Source: JBLNDG01 sp050261415
GTDB lineage: Bacteria; Bacillota; Clostridia; Lutisporales; Lutisporaceae
Direction of reading: 5' to 3'
DNA: 10,833 nt
NCBI GenBank assembly: GCA_050261415.1
Contig: JBLNDG010000090.1
Span: forward strand, 1-10,833
Part shown: one piece after another, positions 1 through 6,514 of the stretch
Layout of the letters: every line of letters starts with the position of its first letter
Numbering within the stretch: position 1 is the first letter of the stretch
The notes under the pieces: model-generated
The model's input: only the letters and a program-made list of their open reading frames with translations
Database searches by the model: none
What the model was told of the DNA's origin: nothing
Program-made: the position numbers and the translations under genes

Positions 1-95
1 ATCCCTTTACTTCCATTTATTCCAAGCCATCCTTTTACATTTTTCTATACTGCTTCATTTTACATCTCTTAAGCCCATTTTTGTAGAGCAAAAAT
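1..95. other. AT-rich intergenic edge, no gene seen
   Basis: No convincing coding frame, RNA or hairpin is visible here. On the minus strand this stretch would be the end of the leader that begins at the riboswitch near 398. A short minus-strand frame opens at the very edge (ATG at 16-14), but it has no well-placed ribosome binding site and too few codons to judge. Confidence 0.5.
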
Positions 96-213
96 TTTAT
101 ACTTTCCTATACAATAAAAAAGGCTTTTATTAAAACATTTTAACGACCAAGGAAGCCTTTTATGAAATGCATTTAACGGAAAGGTCACACTAAGGAAATT
201 TATACTTTCCTAT
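96..213. repeat. Two copies of a 15-bp direct repeat, each beside a terminator
   Basis: The 15-mer TTTATACTTTCCTAT occurs at 96-110 and again at 199-213. The similarity continues, less exactly, to the right of each copy (ACAATAAAAAA versus GCATTATAAAAA). Read on the minus strand, each copy follows directly after the T-rich tail of a hairpin terminator (118-161 and 223-251). The repeat is seen directly. Duplication of a terminator-plus-tail unit is an inference. Confidence 0.6.
118..161 (-). terminator. Hairpin terminator, second of a tandem pair
   Basis: The arms AAAAGGCTT (118-126) and AAGCCTTTT (153-161) are perfectly complementary. The loop of about 26 nt holds a smaller palindrome, TTAAAA/TTTTAA. 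On the minus strand the structure is followed by a run of six T. It lies about 140 nt downstream of the riboswitch aptamer and so could be part of its expression platform, or a back-up terminator. Confidence 0.55.
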
Positions 214-222
214 GCATTATAA

Positions 223-251
223 AAAGCGGGCAATACGAAATTGCCCGCTTT
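223..251 (-). terminator. GC-rich hairpin terminator downstream of the riboswitch
   Basis: A 12-bp perfect stem has arms at 223-234 and 240-251, a GCGGGC core and a 5-nt loop. On the minus strand it is followed by TTTTTATAAT. This is a typical intrinsic terminator shape. It begins about 50 nt after the aptamer at 300-398, the usual place for a transcriptional riboswitch platform. On the plus strand it would have only three T, so minus is preferred. Confidence 0.75.
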
Positions 252-265
252 AAGACCAACATAAA

Positions 266-295
266 GAAAGGGTATCAATTAAATCCGGCCCTTTC
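266..295 (-). other. Hairpin between aptamer and terminator
   Basis: GAAAGGG (266-272) pairs with CCCTTTC (289-295) across a 16-nt loop. Transcribed on the minus strand, it sits between the aptamer and the terminator at 223-251. It could be a structural part of the expression platform. No clear competition with either neighbour could be drawn by eye. Confidence 0.4.
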
Positions 296-299
296 CCAC

Positions 300-398
300 A
301 ATATTTACCAGGCAACCCAACCATTATGGTACAAATATACTTTGACTTCTGGCTTTATGTCCCGCCTTTCGACGAGCTTATCTTTCTGTTTACATATT
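300..398 (-). promoter_or_regulatory. c-di-GMP-I (GEMM-I)-like riboswitch aptamer
   Basis: Read on the minus strand, this matches the c-di-GMP-I aptamer plan. A GATAAGC segment (382-376) is followed by a hairpin CTCGTC-GAAA-GGCGGG (376-361) whose GAAA tetraloop is the family's docking loop. Next come ACATAAAGCC (360-351; family ACGCAAAGCC) and a 3' strand GGTTGGGTTGCC (322-311) very like the family ending. A closing helix P1 can be drawn between 386-398 and 300-311, including CAG/CTG and AATAT/ATATT. The family binds cyclic di-GMP and usually controls motility, adhesion or wall genes. Two points differ from consensus: ACATAAAGCC for ACGCAAAGCC, and a weak P3 with a poor tetraloop receptor. 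It may be a variant or a decayed copy. The controlled gene would lie beyond the left edge. Confidence 0.65.
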
Positions 399-428
399 TT
401 TACTAGCATGTCATATTGTTTTTGGCCT

Positions 429-486
429 GACATATTTTATTTGATTCGACATATTTTATTTATATAATATATTAATTGACATATTT
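429..486. repeat. Three copies of a GACATATTT box
   Basis: GACATATTTTATTT occurs exactly at 429-442 and 448-461 (19 bp apart). The shorter GACATATTT occurs at 478-486, 30 bp further on. On the minus strand the boxes read AAATATGTC and surround a promoter candidate upstream of the riboswitch. They may be protein-binding sites, but AT-rich DNA makes chance repeats more likely than usual. Confidence 0.5.
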
Positions 487-493
487 CTATCAA
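464..493 (-). promoter_or_regulatory. Promoter candidate for the riboswitch leader
   Basis: On the minus strand TTGATA (493-488) is followed 18 bp later by TATTAT (469-464), or 16 bp later by TATATT. Transcription would begin near 457, about 60 nt before the aptamer, and just after the terminator of the preceding gene (511-546). The layout is sensible, but the DNA is very AT-rich, so the match is weak evidence alone. Confidence 0.35.
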
Positions 494-510
494 CATTTTT
501 CTACATAAAC

Positions 511-546
511 AGAACAAAAGACCTATAAATATAGGTCTTTTGTTCT
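511..546 (-). terminator. Terminator of the GHL10-amidase gene
   Basis: A 17-bp perfect inverted repeat (arms 511-527 and 530-546, ending in CTTTTGTTCT) begins about 50 bp after the stop codon of the wall-enzyme gene. It is AT-rich, and the T-rich stretch lies inside and just after the 3' arm. It can form on either strand. Its position makes it the end of the minus-strand gene. Confidence 0.7.
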
Positions 547-596
547 ACCTCCGAATAGTAGTTCCAAATACTCACTTTTAATATACAATAAACATA

Positions 597-3491
597 TCAG
601 TTTGAAAAATATTTGACTATGGCCTCCGAGATACTTTTAGCAAGGCGGGCCTGTTCATTTTCATCAATCAGCCACTCAAATTCATTTGGATTTGGCACAA
701 AACCGCTCTCCAGCAGTATTGACGGTGCCCAGGTACCCCGGATAACATAAAAGTTATTATTATGTACTCCCTTGTCGTTGCGGTCCAAAGCTTCTACAGT
801 ATAATTAAATACTGTTTCTGCAAGGGGCTTGGAGAGTGCCTCACGGTAATATGCCGAAAACCCGTCTACTTTCGATATGTCAACATTGTCTTCCATGCTG
901 TTCGCATGAATGGATATAAACATATCAGGCTTTGCATTTCTTGAAGCTGTGAGACGCTCATCCAGGGACACATCTTTATCGGTTGTCCTGGTCATAAGCA
1001 CTTCTGCTCCAAGCCTTTGAAGTTCTGCCTGCAGTTTTAGAGCTGTCTTCAGATTTATTACCTTTTCAGAATAGTTCAATCCCAAGGGTCCTATTGCACC
1101 AGCACTGCTGCCTCCATGACCCGGGTCCAGCATTATTGTAATGCCTGACAGAGGTTCATTGCCGCCGCTGACTTTTACAGGCCTTTTTATATTCAGTATT
1201 ATACCGGCAGCTGTCTTTTCAATATAGTAACCTTCTATGCACTGTTTGTCTTTTAGTTTCAAAATATATTGAACTCCACCGCCGGTTTTTGAAACAGTAG
1301 ACGAAGAAAATAGTGAATCCCCAGGCAGCACCGGCAAAACTGCTTTTGCGGCAGTTGAAACGGTAAGTTTCAATGCTACTCCGTCAAAATCTGCAATCGC
1401 AGCAGCGGGAGCTGACATATCAAGCTTCAATGTATCCCACTCTTCTCCTATTCTATAAACAGCACTCTTAATTGCAGCATTCTGCTGAACCTTGGAACTG
1501 TATATCCAGACGTCGCCCTTGTTTGCCCATTGCCCGGAGGAAAGACGCACATAGCTGCCTGTCATTCCCGTAATATTATCAGACATTCCCTTATAAAGCT
1601 CATATGCTGCCCCGTCATCCGAAGATGGCCCCTCATAGGTGTATACAACATCTTTTGCAGCTTTGGCATAATACGGTGAAGACTCCATAATGACTCCGAC
1701 TTTAGCCGGCGCTTTGCTTGTTTTCACTATACCTTTATAATTCATGGTATAAACAGGTGCACCCAAATCTATATTACGTGGAGTACCTGTATAGTTTGGC
1801 ATGGTATAAACATAGGTATATTTGTCAGGATATAGTCCTGACGTTTTCGTTGTTGTTGAAGGCTTCATTACATAGCTTTTTCCGCCCAGTTTTACAGTTA
1901 CCTTTGAACCGGCAGGTGCCTGACAGTAAAGTGTTATTTTCTCACCCGGGGCACGGTATTCCTGTTTCTGCGGAAAAACTGAAGCTGAGGGGATCTCAGC
2001 CTTGCTCATCTTCTTGGGAGTAGATGAGGCCACATCCCTATATATTACGCGGGTATCATAAGAAGCTTCCTGAGAAAACGTAAATGTGTTCCGGCCTTTG
2101 GTAAGCGGTACAAGAACTCCAAAATACCCCTGTTTTGAACGCCCCTCCACTGGCTTGCCATTCATAAACAAAGGCTTTGCCGGATCGGAAGAGCCGTATA
2201 TATAATATTGGTCATAGCTTGTTCTCATATTTTCTGACGGCTTCGAAACATTAACAGGAATACCTGCTTTAATACCATCCTTCTTTTCATATATTGCTTT
2301 GATGACCGCTCCAAGAGCTGGGTTGTTCACCAGAGATTTGTAACTGAAAAATATGCTTCCCTTTATTACAGGGCTTTTTTCATTCAACTGCATCTGCTTG
2401 CCAATTTCTGAAACTCCATACCATGGGCTTAACGGATCATCGCCACCTGCTTTGTAGGCAGCTTGTCCGATATACAAATCAACCCCGGTGCCATACACAA
2501 CATTTTTCCACCAGTCAGCCAGCTTGCTGTAGTCTGCTACGGAATACCCGATGTTCCAGTACAGCTGCGGTGCTATATAATCCAGCACACCGTCCTTTAC
2601 CCATTTCCTTGTATCTGCATAATGGTCATAATATGACTGGTTTCCTTTTGTATCACTTCCCAGTACATTTGTGCCTTTATTTGCCCATATGCCGAAGGGG
2701 CTTACCCCAAAGCGCACCTTCTTTGAAGTTGCTTTTATTGCTTTTGATAGGTCGCTGATAAGTGCATTTACATTCGCCCTGCGCCAATCATTGATACTCG
2801 CATAGCCTGCACCATATTTCTCGTAAGTCGCCTTATCATTAAAGTCATTACCCGGATAGAAATAATCATCCAAGTGAATTCCATCAACATCGTAGTTTTC
2901 TATGATTTCTAGAACACTGTCAATTACCAGTTCCCTGACCTCCGAAATCCCAGGATTATAATAAAGATTGCCGTCAGTATATTTTACTACCCAGCCGGGA
3001 TTCAACCGGGCCGGATTGGAAGCATCCAAAGAAGCAAAGTCATAATTCGGCTCATTAGAAGTTTTTTTGGTAACCCTGTATGGATTTATCCATGCATGAA
3101 GTTCGATTCCACGCTTGTGAGCTTCAGTTACCCAAAATTCAAGGGGATCAAAATCATCATCCGGTGCCTGCCCTTGTATCCCGGTTAAGTACTTAGACCA
3201 AGGAAAATATTTAGATTTGTATAAAGCATCCGAGGCAGGGCGCACCTGTAAAAAGACAGCGTTAAATCCCATATACTGAACATTGTCTAATATCGCTATT
3301 GCTTCGCTTTTCAATATGTCCGAATCAATAGTAGGCTTCGAAGGATAATCAATATTTAACACAGATGAAACCCATACCCCCCGAAAATCACCCTTTGCAG
3401 GAGAATCCGGAGCGGCAGAGACCATTAAAGTCGGTAAGATCAATAGAAACATGATCAACAATATGATAGTTTTTCTACTCATTTGCTTCAT
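597..3491 (-). CDS. Secreted GHL10 glycosidase-like / N-acetylmuramoyl-L-alanine amidase fusion
   Basis: This 964-residue exported protein probably cuts peptidoglycan. Residues 1-26 are a signal peptide (basic start, hydrophobic core, VSA-A). Residues 35-405 match the GHL10/DUF187 family (DFRGVWVSSV, AWINPYR, GIHLDDYFYP with D208-D209, APQLYW), which includes E. coli DigH, a hydrolase of peptide-free glycan strands. Residues 415-770 are beta-rich linker domains, the last resembling AMIN-type domains. Residues 783-964 are an Amidase_3 zinc amidase with all expected residues: H792 in DPGHGG, E809, H862 in SIHAN and catalytic E928 in LLESGF. The amidase would strip stem peptides and the GHL10 domain could cut the bare strands (inference). 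The start ATG at 3491 has AAGGAG 6 nt upstream. The gene stands alone between terminators. No LysM, SLH or sortase signal was seen. Confidence 0.9.
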   Translation of the reverse strand: MKQMSRKTIILLIMFLLILPTLMVSAAPDSPAKGDFRGVWVSSVLNIDYPSKPTIDSDILKSEAIAILDNVQYMGFNAVFLQVRPASDALYKSKYFPWSKYLTGIQGQAPDDDFDPLEFWVTEAHKRGIELHAWINPYRVTKKTSNEPNYDFASLDASNPARLNPGWVVKYTDGNLYYNPGISEVRELVIDSVLEIIENYDVDGIHLDDYFYPGNDFNDKATYEKYGAGYASINDWRRANVNALISDLSKAIKATSKKVRFGVSPFGIWANKGTNVLGSDTKGNQSYYDHYADTRKWVKDGVLDYIAPQLYWNIGYSVADYSKLADWWKNVVYGTGVDLYIGQAAYKAGGDDPLSPWYGVSEIGKQMQLNEKSPVIKGSIFFSYKSLVNNPALGAVIKAIYEKKDGIKAGIPVNVSKPSENMRTSYDQYYIYGSSDPAKPLFMNGKPVEGRSKQGYFGVLVPLTKGRNTFTFSQEASYDTRVIYRDVASSTPKKMSKAEIPSASVFPQKQEYRAPGEKITLYCQAPAGSKVTVKLGGKSYVMKPSTTTKTSGLYPDKYTYVYTMPNYTGTPRNIDLGAPVYTMNYKGIVKTSKAPAKVGVIMESSPYYAKAAKDVVYTYEGPSSDDGAAYELYKGMSDNITGMTGSYVRLSSGQWANKGDVWIYSSKVQQNAAIKSAVYRIGEEWDTLKLDMSAPAAAIADFDGVALKLTVSTAAKAVLPVLPGDSLFSSSTVSKTGGGVQYILKLKDKQCIEGYYIEKTAAGIILNIKRPVKVSGGNEPLSGITIMLDPGHGGSSAGAIGPLGLNYSEKVINLKTALKLQAELQRLGAEVLMTRTTDKDVSLDERLTASRNAKPDMFISIHANSMEDNVDISKVDGFSAYYREALSKPLAETVFNYTVEALDRNDKGVHNNNFYVIRGTWAPSILLESGFVPNPNEFEWLIDENEQARLAKSISEAIVKYFSN

Positions 3492-3624
3492 AGCATACTC
3501 CTTATCAACTTTATGTAAATTTTAGTTCTAGTACATAATTCTACAATAACACCCATATGCCCTGCCGCTTCATCAATTCTTAATCAACTTGTAATTTAGC
3601 TGTAACAATAAGCAAATAAATATA

Positions 3625-3663
3625 AAAGCTGCCGTTAAAGGTCATCCCCATAAAGGCAGCTTT
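3625..3663 (-). terminator. Terminator of the marR-arsA operon
   Basis: AAAGCTGCC (3625-3633) pairs with GGCAGCTTT (3655-3663) across a 21-nt loop. On the minus strand the 3' arm ends in TTTT and then ATATTTA. It starts about 23 bp after the stop of the small gene at 3686-3898 and separates the operon from the wall-enzyme gene. Confidence 0.75.
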
Positions 3664-3685
3664 CTTCACTTTTCTGCGTATATAA

Positions 3686-3898
3686 TTATTCAATCGTAAC
3701 TTTGTTAAGTTTATCAGGTTTCCCTGATTTTTTAGGGGGCTGTTCCTTCATCTCCTGAAAGCTTTCGTTTAAACCCTCAATTACTATTCTTCCGAGATTC
3801 TTTATTTCCTCCGACACTTTTAGAGGAAGGCAGTCTACTATCTCACCTGCAATATCCATCTTGTATTTGATGACTTTTTTAATTAAGGCTTCATTCAT
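3686..3898 (-). CDS. Small protein of unknown function, coupled to arsA
   Basis: Seventy residues that I do not recognise. The first 48 or so look helical and amphipathic (MNEALIKKVIKYKMDIAGEI onward). The tail is Pro/Lys-rich (EQPPKKSGKPDKLNK). There is no signal peptide or membrane segment, so a cytosolic protein is expected. The start chosen is ATG 3898, with GGGAG 8 nt upstream. A TTG further up at 3913 is in frame, but it has no better ribosome site. The first eight bases overlap the end of arsA (ATGAATGA), a sign of translational coupling. The constant company of ArsA suggests a partner or adaptor for it, but that is only inference. A single Cys (residue 23) and no metal motif were seen. 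Confidence 0.7.
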   Translation of the reverse strand: MNEALIKKVIKYKMDIAGEIVDCLPLKVSEEIKNLGRIVIEGLNESFQEMKEQPPKKSGKPDKLNKVTIE

Positions 3899-5066
3899 TT
3901 TTATCACTCCCAAACCATATTTTCAGCATTTCTTCCTCAAACTTAGCCTTTTTTATCGAAAACTCCAGGAGAGTTCTTGGAAGAGTAATACTTCTCTTTA
4001 TATTTCCGGCCTTTATAATTAGCTGGTCGCCTTTCTGGTTCAGTGACAAGTCTTTCTTATCCATGAAAGGCATTGCTATTGCAAGGATATAGTTCTCCCC
4101 ATCCTTAACAACTCTCTGAGCCCTGCCGTTATACTTTATTTCTGTGGGATCCTCACCCTTGAAGACTGCGTCTGCCATCCTATCAAGCATTTTCTTTCCG
4201 ACAACCTCGGTTTCAAATAGCGGTGCATAATATATAGGTACAGGCGAAAAGCTTTCAATTATATCCTCCTTGTATTTCCGCTGTATATCCTTCCACGCCT
4301 TGAAATAATCATCTGCCACATTCTCCGGAATTACTCTGTTTACAACAACAACATCAACGTTGAAGTTATAAATGTTCAAATATGTGAAGCTTCTCTGAGC
4401 TTCCTTTATCACCATTTTCTCAGGGTTGACAACAATTCTTATACTAGTTATATCCCTGTCGGAGAATATCTTTTTCATCTCATCCAGTTCATAATACATA
4501 TTGTCAATCTCATCAAGAACCTGTCCTGAAGGCATTGGTATTTTCAGGATTGATTCAGCGATGGGACCTGCAACCTTGATAGCCTTTTTCTTTATCGGAA
4601 AAAGCTTTTCCATCCACCATCCGAGCATTTCAGGAAAGCTCAATAATGCAAGTGTTTCGCCCGTTGGTGCACAATCAATGATAATTATGTCAAACCTGCC
4701 CTCCTTATAATATTTCAGTATTCTAAGAAGACTGAGCAAATCCTCCATGCCGGGAAAAACAGTCAGCTCCTGTGTAGTTATGTCTTTTACAGCTTTCGCA
4801 GTAAAAAGCTCGGTCAAATACTTCTGCACCTTTCCCCAGCCTTCTTCGACTTCATGTATTGAATCTATCTCCTGTGCCCAAAGATTTTTCACAATTTCCA
4901 CCGGCTCATTGGACAACTTCATGTCGAAGGAGTCCCCAAGACTGTGCGCGGGGTCTGTGCTGACTACAAGGGTTTTCTTTCCCTGTTCAGCACTTTTTAC
5001 TGCAGTTGCCGCAGCAATACTGGTTTTCCCAACTCCACCCTTACCTGTATAAAGTATTATTCTCAT
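3891..5066 (-). CDS. arsA: ArsA/GET3-family ATPase with C-terminal HSP20-like domain
   Basis: A 391-residue cytosolic ATPase of the ArsA/GET3 family. Visible motifs: deviant Walker A GKGGVGKT (8-15), switch I DPAHSLGD (38-45), switch II DCAPTGET (131-138), VVNPEKM (212-218) and the adenine-contacting NR in VVNR (241-244). Residues 314-385 match the alpha-crystallin/HSP20-like domain attached to many bacterial ArsA proteins (ILAIAMPF, LIIKAG, RSITLP). It is a single ATPase half, so it should work as a dimer. The only Cys is C132 in switch II. The three Cys of the E. coli arsenite-pump ArsA and the CxxC zinc site of GET3 are absent, and no arsB or arsR lies nearby. Arsenite transport is therefore unlikely despite the family name. 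Handling of hydrophobic or membrane proteins is a better guess. The start ATG 5066 follows AAGGA by 9 nt. It is downstream of marR. Confidence 0.88.
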   Translation of the reverse strand: MRIILYTGKGGVGKTSIAAATAVKSAEQGKKTLVVSTDPAHSLGDSFDMKLSNEPVEIVKNLWAQEIDSIHEVEEGWGKVQKYLTELFTAKAVKDITTQELTVFPGMEDLLSLLRILKYYKEGRFDIIIIDCAPTGETLALLSFPEMLGWWMEKLFPIKKKAIKVAGPIAESILKIPMPSGQVLDEIDNMYYELDEMKKIFSDRDITSIRIVVNPEKMVIKEAQRSFTYLNIYNFNVDVVVVNRVIPENVADDYFKAWKDIQRKYKEDIIESFSPVPIYYAPLFETEVVGKKMLDRMADAVFKGEDPTEIKYNGRAQRVVKDGENYILAIAMPFMDKKDLSLNQKGDQLIIKAGNIKRSITLPRTLLEFSIKKAKFEEEMLKIWFGSDKNE

Positions 5067-5103
5067 GATTTTTATTCCTTGCTATTATATTGAAACTTAT
5101 TTC

Positions 5104-5133
5104 ATTTCACGAATACTACGGTTTGCGAAATAT
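5104..5133 (-). promoter_or_regulatory. Split MarR-type operator candidate in front of arsA
   Basis: ATTTCACG (5104-5111) and CGAAATAT (5126-5133) are the same two half-sites that form the palindrome in the marR promoter (5667-5687). Here the gap between ATTTCAC and CGAAATAT is 15 bp instead of 4 bp. The 11-bp difference is one turn of the helix, so both halves would face the same side. The site lies between the end of marR and the start of arsA. Regulation by the MarR protein is inferred. Confidence 0.5.
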
Positions 5134-5147
5134 TTGTTCTGAAAAAT

Positions 5148-5163
5148 GCCCATTAATATGGGC
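5148..5163 (-). terminator. Short hairpin terminator after marR
   Basis: GCCCAT (5148-5153) pairs with ATGGGC (5158-5163) across a 4-nt loop. On the minus strand it is followed by ATTTTTC. It begins two bases after the marR stop codon. It is short, so it probably lowers rather than stops read-through into arsA. Confidence 0.55.
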
Positions 5164-5165
5164 GG

Positions 5166-5651
5166 TTATTCAATATCTATCTTCTTAATTTCTGCTTTAT
5201 TAATATCTACGGGCTTTATAGCCTCAAGTTTATTCTGCAGGTTGTTCACTACCTTGAGTATGGCTCCTGCCATGAACTGTTTTTCCTCATCTGTCAAGCT
5301 TTCAAGTGCAATATTGAGGTATCTGGATATAATATCCTTCAAATTCTTGACAAAGCGTGAGCCTTCCTCGGTAAGCCTCAGTATAACTATTCTCCTGTCT
5401 GTCTTGCCCCTGTCCCTCTTGATGTACCCGTTTTTTACCAGCCTGTCGACTATCCCTGTTGCAGTACTCATTGGAGAATTTATGTATTCCACAAGCTCCG
5501 TCATTGTGATTTCTTTTCTTTTATCAAGAAACAGCATGGTAAAAATCTCGGATTTGGAAAACTTCATATCAAGTTCTATCCATTCTTCAGGAAAAAAGAG
5601 CTTTTTTACATTTTCAATAACCGAATCCACTATCTCATCAAAGTCGAACAT
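5166..5651 (-). CDS. MarR-family transcriptional regulator
   Basis: A 161-residue winged-helix DNA-binding protein of the MarR family, expected to act as a dimer. Residues 33-70 form the helix-turn-helix region (SEIFTMLFL, MTELVEYINSPMSTATGIVDRLVKNGYI). Residues 79-97 form the wing with the family's D-x-R-type signature (RGKTDRRIVILRLTEEG). Residues 98-145 are the helical dimer region, followed by a charged Lys/Glu tail. The start is ATG 5651, because GGAGG at 5664-5660 sits 8 nt upstream. A GTG 24 bases further up would bury that site in the gene. Its promoter has a palindrome just after the start of transcription, so self-repression is likely. The first gene downstream is arsA, which carries the same half-sites. 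The ligand is unknown. Confidence 0.88.
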   Translation of the reverse strand: MFDFDEIVDSVIENVKKLFFPEEWIELDMKFSKSEIFTMLFLDKRKEITMTELVEYINSPMSTATGIVDRLVKNGYIKRDRGKTDRRIVILRLTEEGSRFVKNLKDIISRYLNIALESLTDEEKQFMAGAILKVVNNLQNKLEAIKPVDINKAEIKKIDIE

Positions 5652-5666
5652 TATTTCATCCTCCAA

Positions 5667-5687
5667 ATATTTCACTTAACGAAATAT
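5667..5687 (-). promoter_or_regulatory. Palindromic operator of marR
   Basis: ATATTTCAC (5667-5675) and CGAAATAT (5680-5687) flank TTAA. The inverted repeat is ATATTTC/GAAATAT with a 7-bp centre. It lies just downstream of the -10 of the marR promoter, between promoter and ribosome site, where a bound protein would block transcription. MarR proteins usually bind palindromes of this size in their own promoters. Confidence 0.65.
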
Positions 5688-5696
5688 CTTATTTAT

Positions 5697-5725
5697 ATAT
5701 TAATCCTCTCCAACTATTCTGTCAA
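5697..5725 (-). promoter_or_regulatory. marR promoter
   Basis: On the minus strand there is a perfect -35 TTGACA (5725-5720), a 17-bp spacer and -10 TAATAT (5702-5697). Transcription would begin near 5690, about 40 nt before the marR ATG. Confidence 0.7.
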
Positions 5726-5882
5726 TATGTATTTGTAAAATATGCATCGTTGGCATGAAATCCAGGTTTATTCTATATTTGCGACATTTTTTATCTAGGG
5801 CATCATATTCTACATTAATTTTTGACTTTCAGGTTATACTGTATTTGAAACAATATCATAATTCTTATGAGGAGGATATTTG

Positions 5883-6488
5883 ATGAAAACTAAAATCATA
5901 TTAATAGTATTAGCATTATTGACAGCGCTGCCTATAGGATGCACCAAGCCGGCGCCACCGGCTGCACCAAGCCCGACACCTACTCAAGCGGCATCACCAA
6001 CACCAACTCAGACATCGCCCCCGGAAACAACACCTAATGTAGTAACATCAGCTTCAATTGTAGATACCGAAGCTGGGTTTGAAAAGGCTATTAGCAGCAC
6101 GGGCACTTGGATTATTGCCACAGTAAAGGATTTAACCTTTAATAAGGATCTGGTACTGGATGGTGAATTCAAGAACGGTAAAAAGGACTCTGCCGGCAAG
6201 GATATCATCCAGAGAAAAATAGCTCTTTATACTCAGGATGATAAGCGTAATGTAACAGGCAGATTTACTTTAACTGCACCGAAGTTAACCATAAACAGCC
6301 CAAATGCCGGGCTTTGGTACGGGACCTTCAAAGGTGACATATATGTAAATGCCCCCAACTTTACATTATATGGTGCTACAGTTGACGGAAATATATATTT
6401 CGCATCTGACGCAGTCAAGAACACATTCAAGATTGACCAAACCAAAGGTCCTAGCAAAGTGACCGGAAAACAGGAAGTAAAGAAGTAA
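5883..6488 (+). CDS. Lipoprotein with Pro/Thr linker and beta-rich domain
   Basis: A 201-residue protein with a hydrophobic leader and a Cys at residue 20 (ALPIGC). The Gly-Cys junction looks like a lipobox, but Pro at -3 is unusual. After the Cys comes a Pro/Thr/Ser-rich spacer (21-51) such as lifts a domain away from the membrane through the wall. Residues 55-190 are beta-rich. Short repeated strands with Asn/Gly turns (TLTAPKLTINSP, GDIYVNAPNFTLYGA, VDGNIYFAS) suggest a small beta-helix-like fold. I do not recognise a family, and no enzyme motif is visible. The start is ATG 5883, since GGAGG at 5871-5875 is 7 nt upstream. An in-frame TTG directly before it is less likely. The gene stands alone, divergent from marR, with its own terminator. 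Confidence 0.75.
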   Translation: MKTKIILIVLALLTALPIGCTKPAPPAAPSPTPTQAASPTPTQTSPPETTPNVVTSASIVDTEAGFEKAISSTGTWIIATVKDLTFNKDLVLDGEFKNGKKDSAGKDIIQRKIALYTQDDKRNVTGRFTLTAPKLTINSPNAGLWYGTFKGDIYVNAPNFTLYGATVDGNIYFASDAVKNTFKIDQTKGPSKVTGKQEVKK

Positions 6489-6514
6489 TCAATACAGTTT
6501 AAACCGGGTGAGCA

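Noticed and set aside
441..468. Plus-strand promoter TTGATT-16 bp-TATAAT
   Set aside because: No plus-strand gene follows, and the strong hairpin at 511-546 lies directly ahead. Chance is likely in such AT-rich DNA.
1718..2758. Plus-strand open frames of about 100 codons inside the wall-enzyme gene
   Set aside because: They are shadows of the minus-strand coding frame, with no ribosome sites and no domain-like sequence.
3899..3913. An earlier TTG start for the small gene downstream of arsA
   Set aside because: ATG 3898 has GGGAG at a good distance and the usual short overlap with arsA. The TTG lacks a ribosome site.
3891..5066. Arsenic-resistance locus
   Set aside because: The metal-binding Cys residues are missing and no arsB, arsC or arsR is present. 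Only the family name suggests arsenic.
5084..5089. TATAAT on the minus strand as the arsA -10
   Set aside because: Transcription would start at about 5077, inside the AAGGA ribosome site, leaving no usable leader. No proper -35 precedes it.
5146..5679. A 177-codon plus-strand open frame over marR
   Set aside because: It lies fully opposite a clear MarR gene that has its own ribosome site, promoter and family motifs. The translated product is a low-complexity Ser/Leu/Ile string with no recognisable domain.
5821..5869. TTGACT with TATACT as the lipoprotein promoter
   Set aside because: The two hexamers are only about 9 bp apart. No pairing with a normal spacer was convincing, so no promoter was listed.
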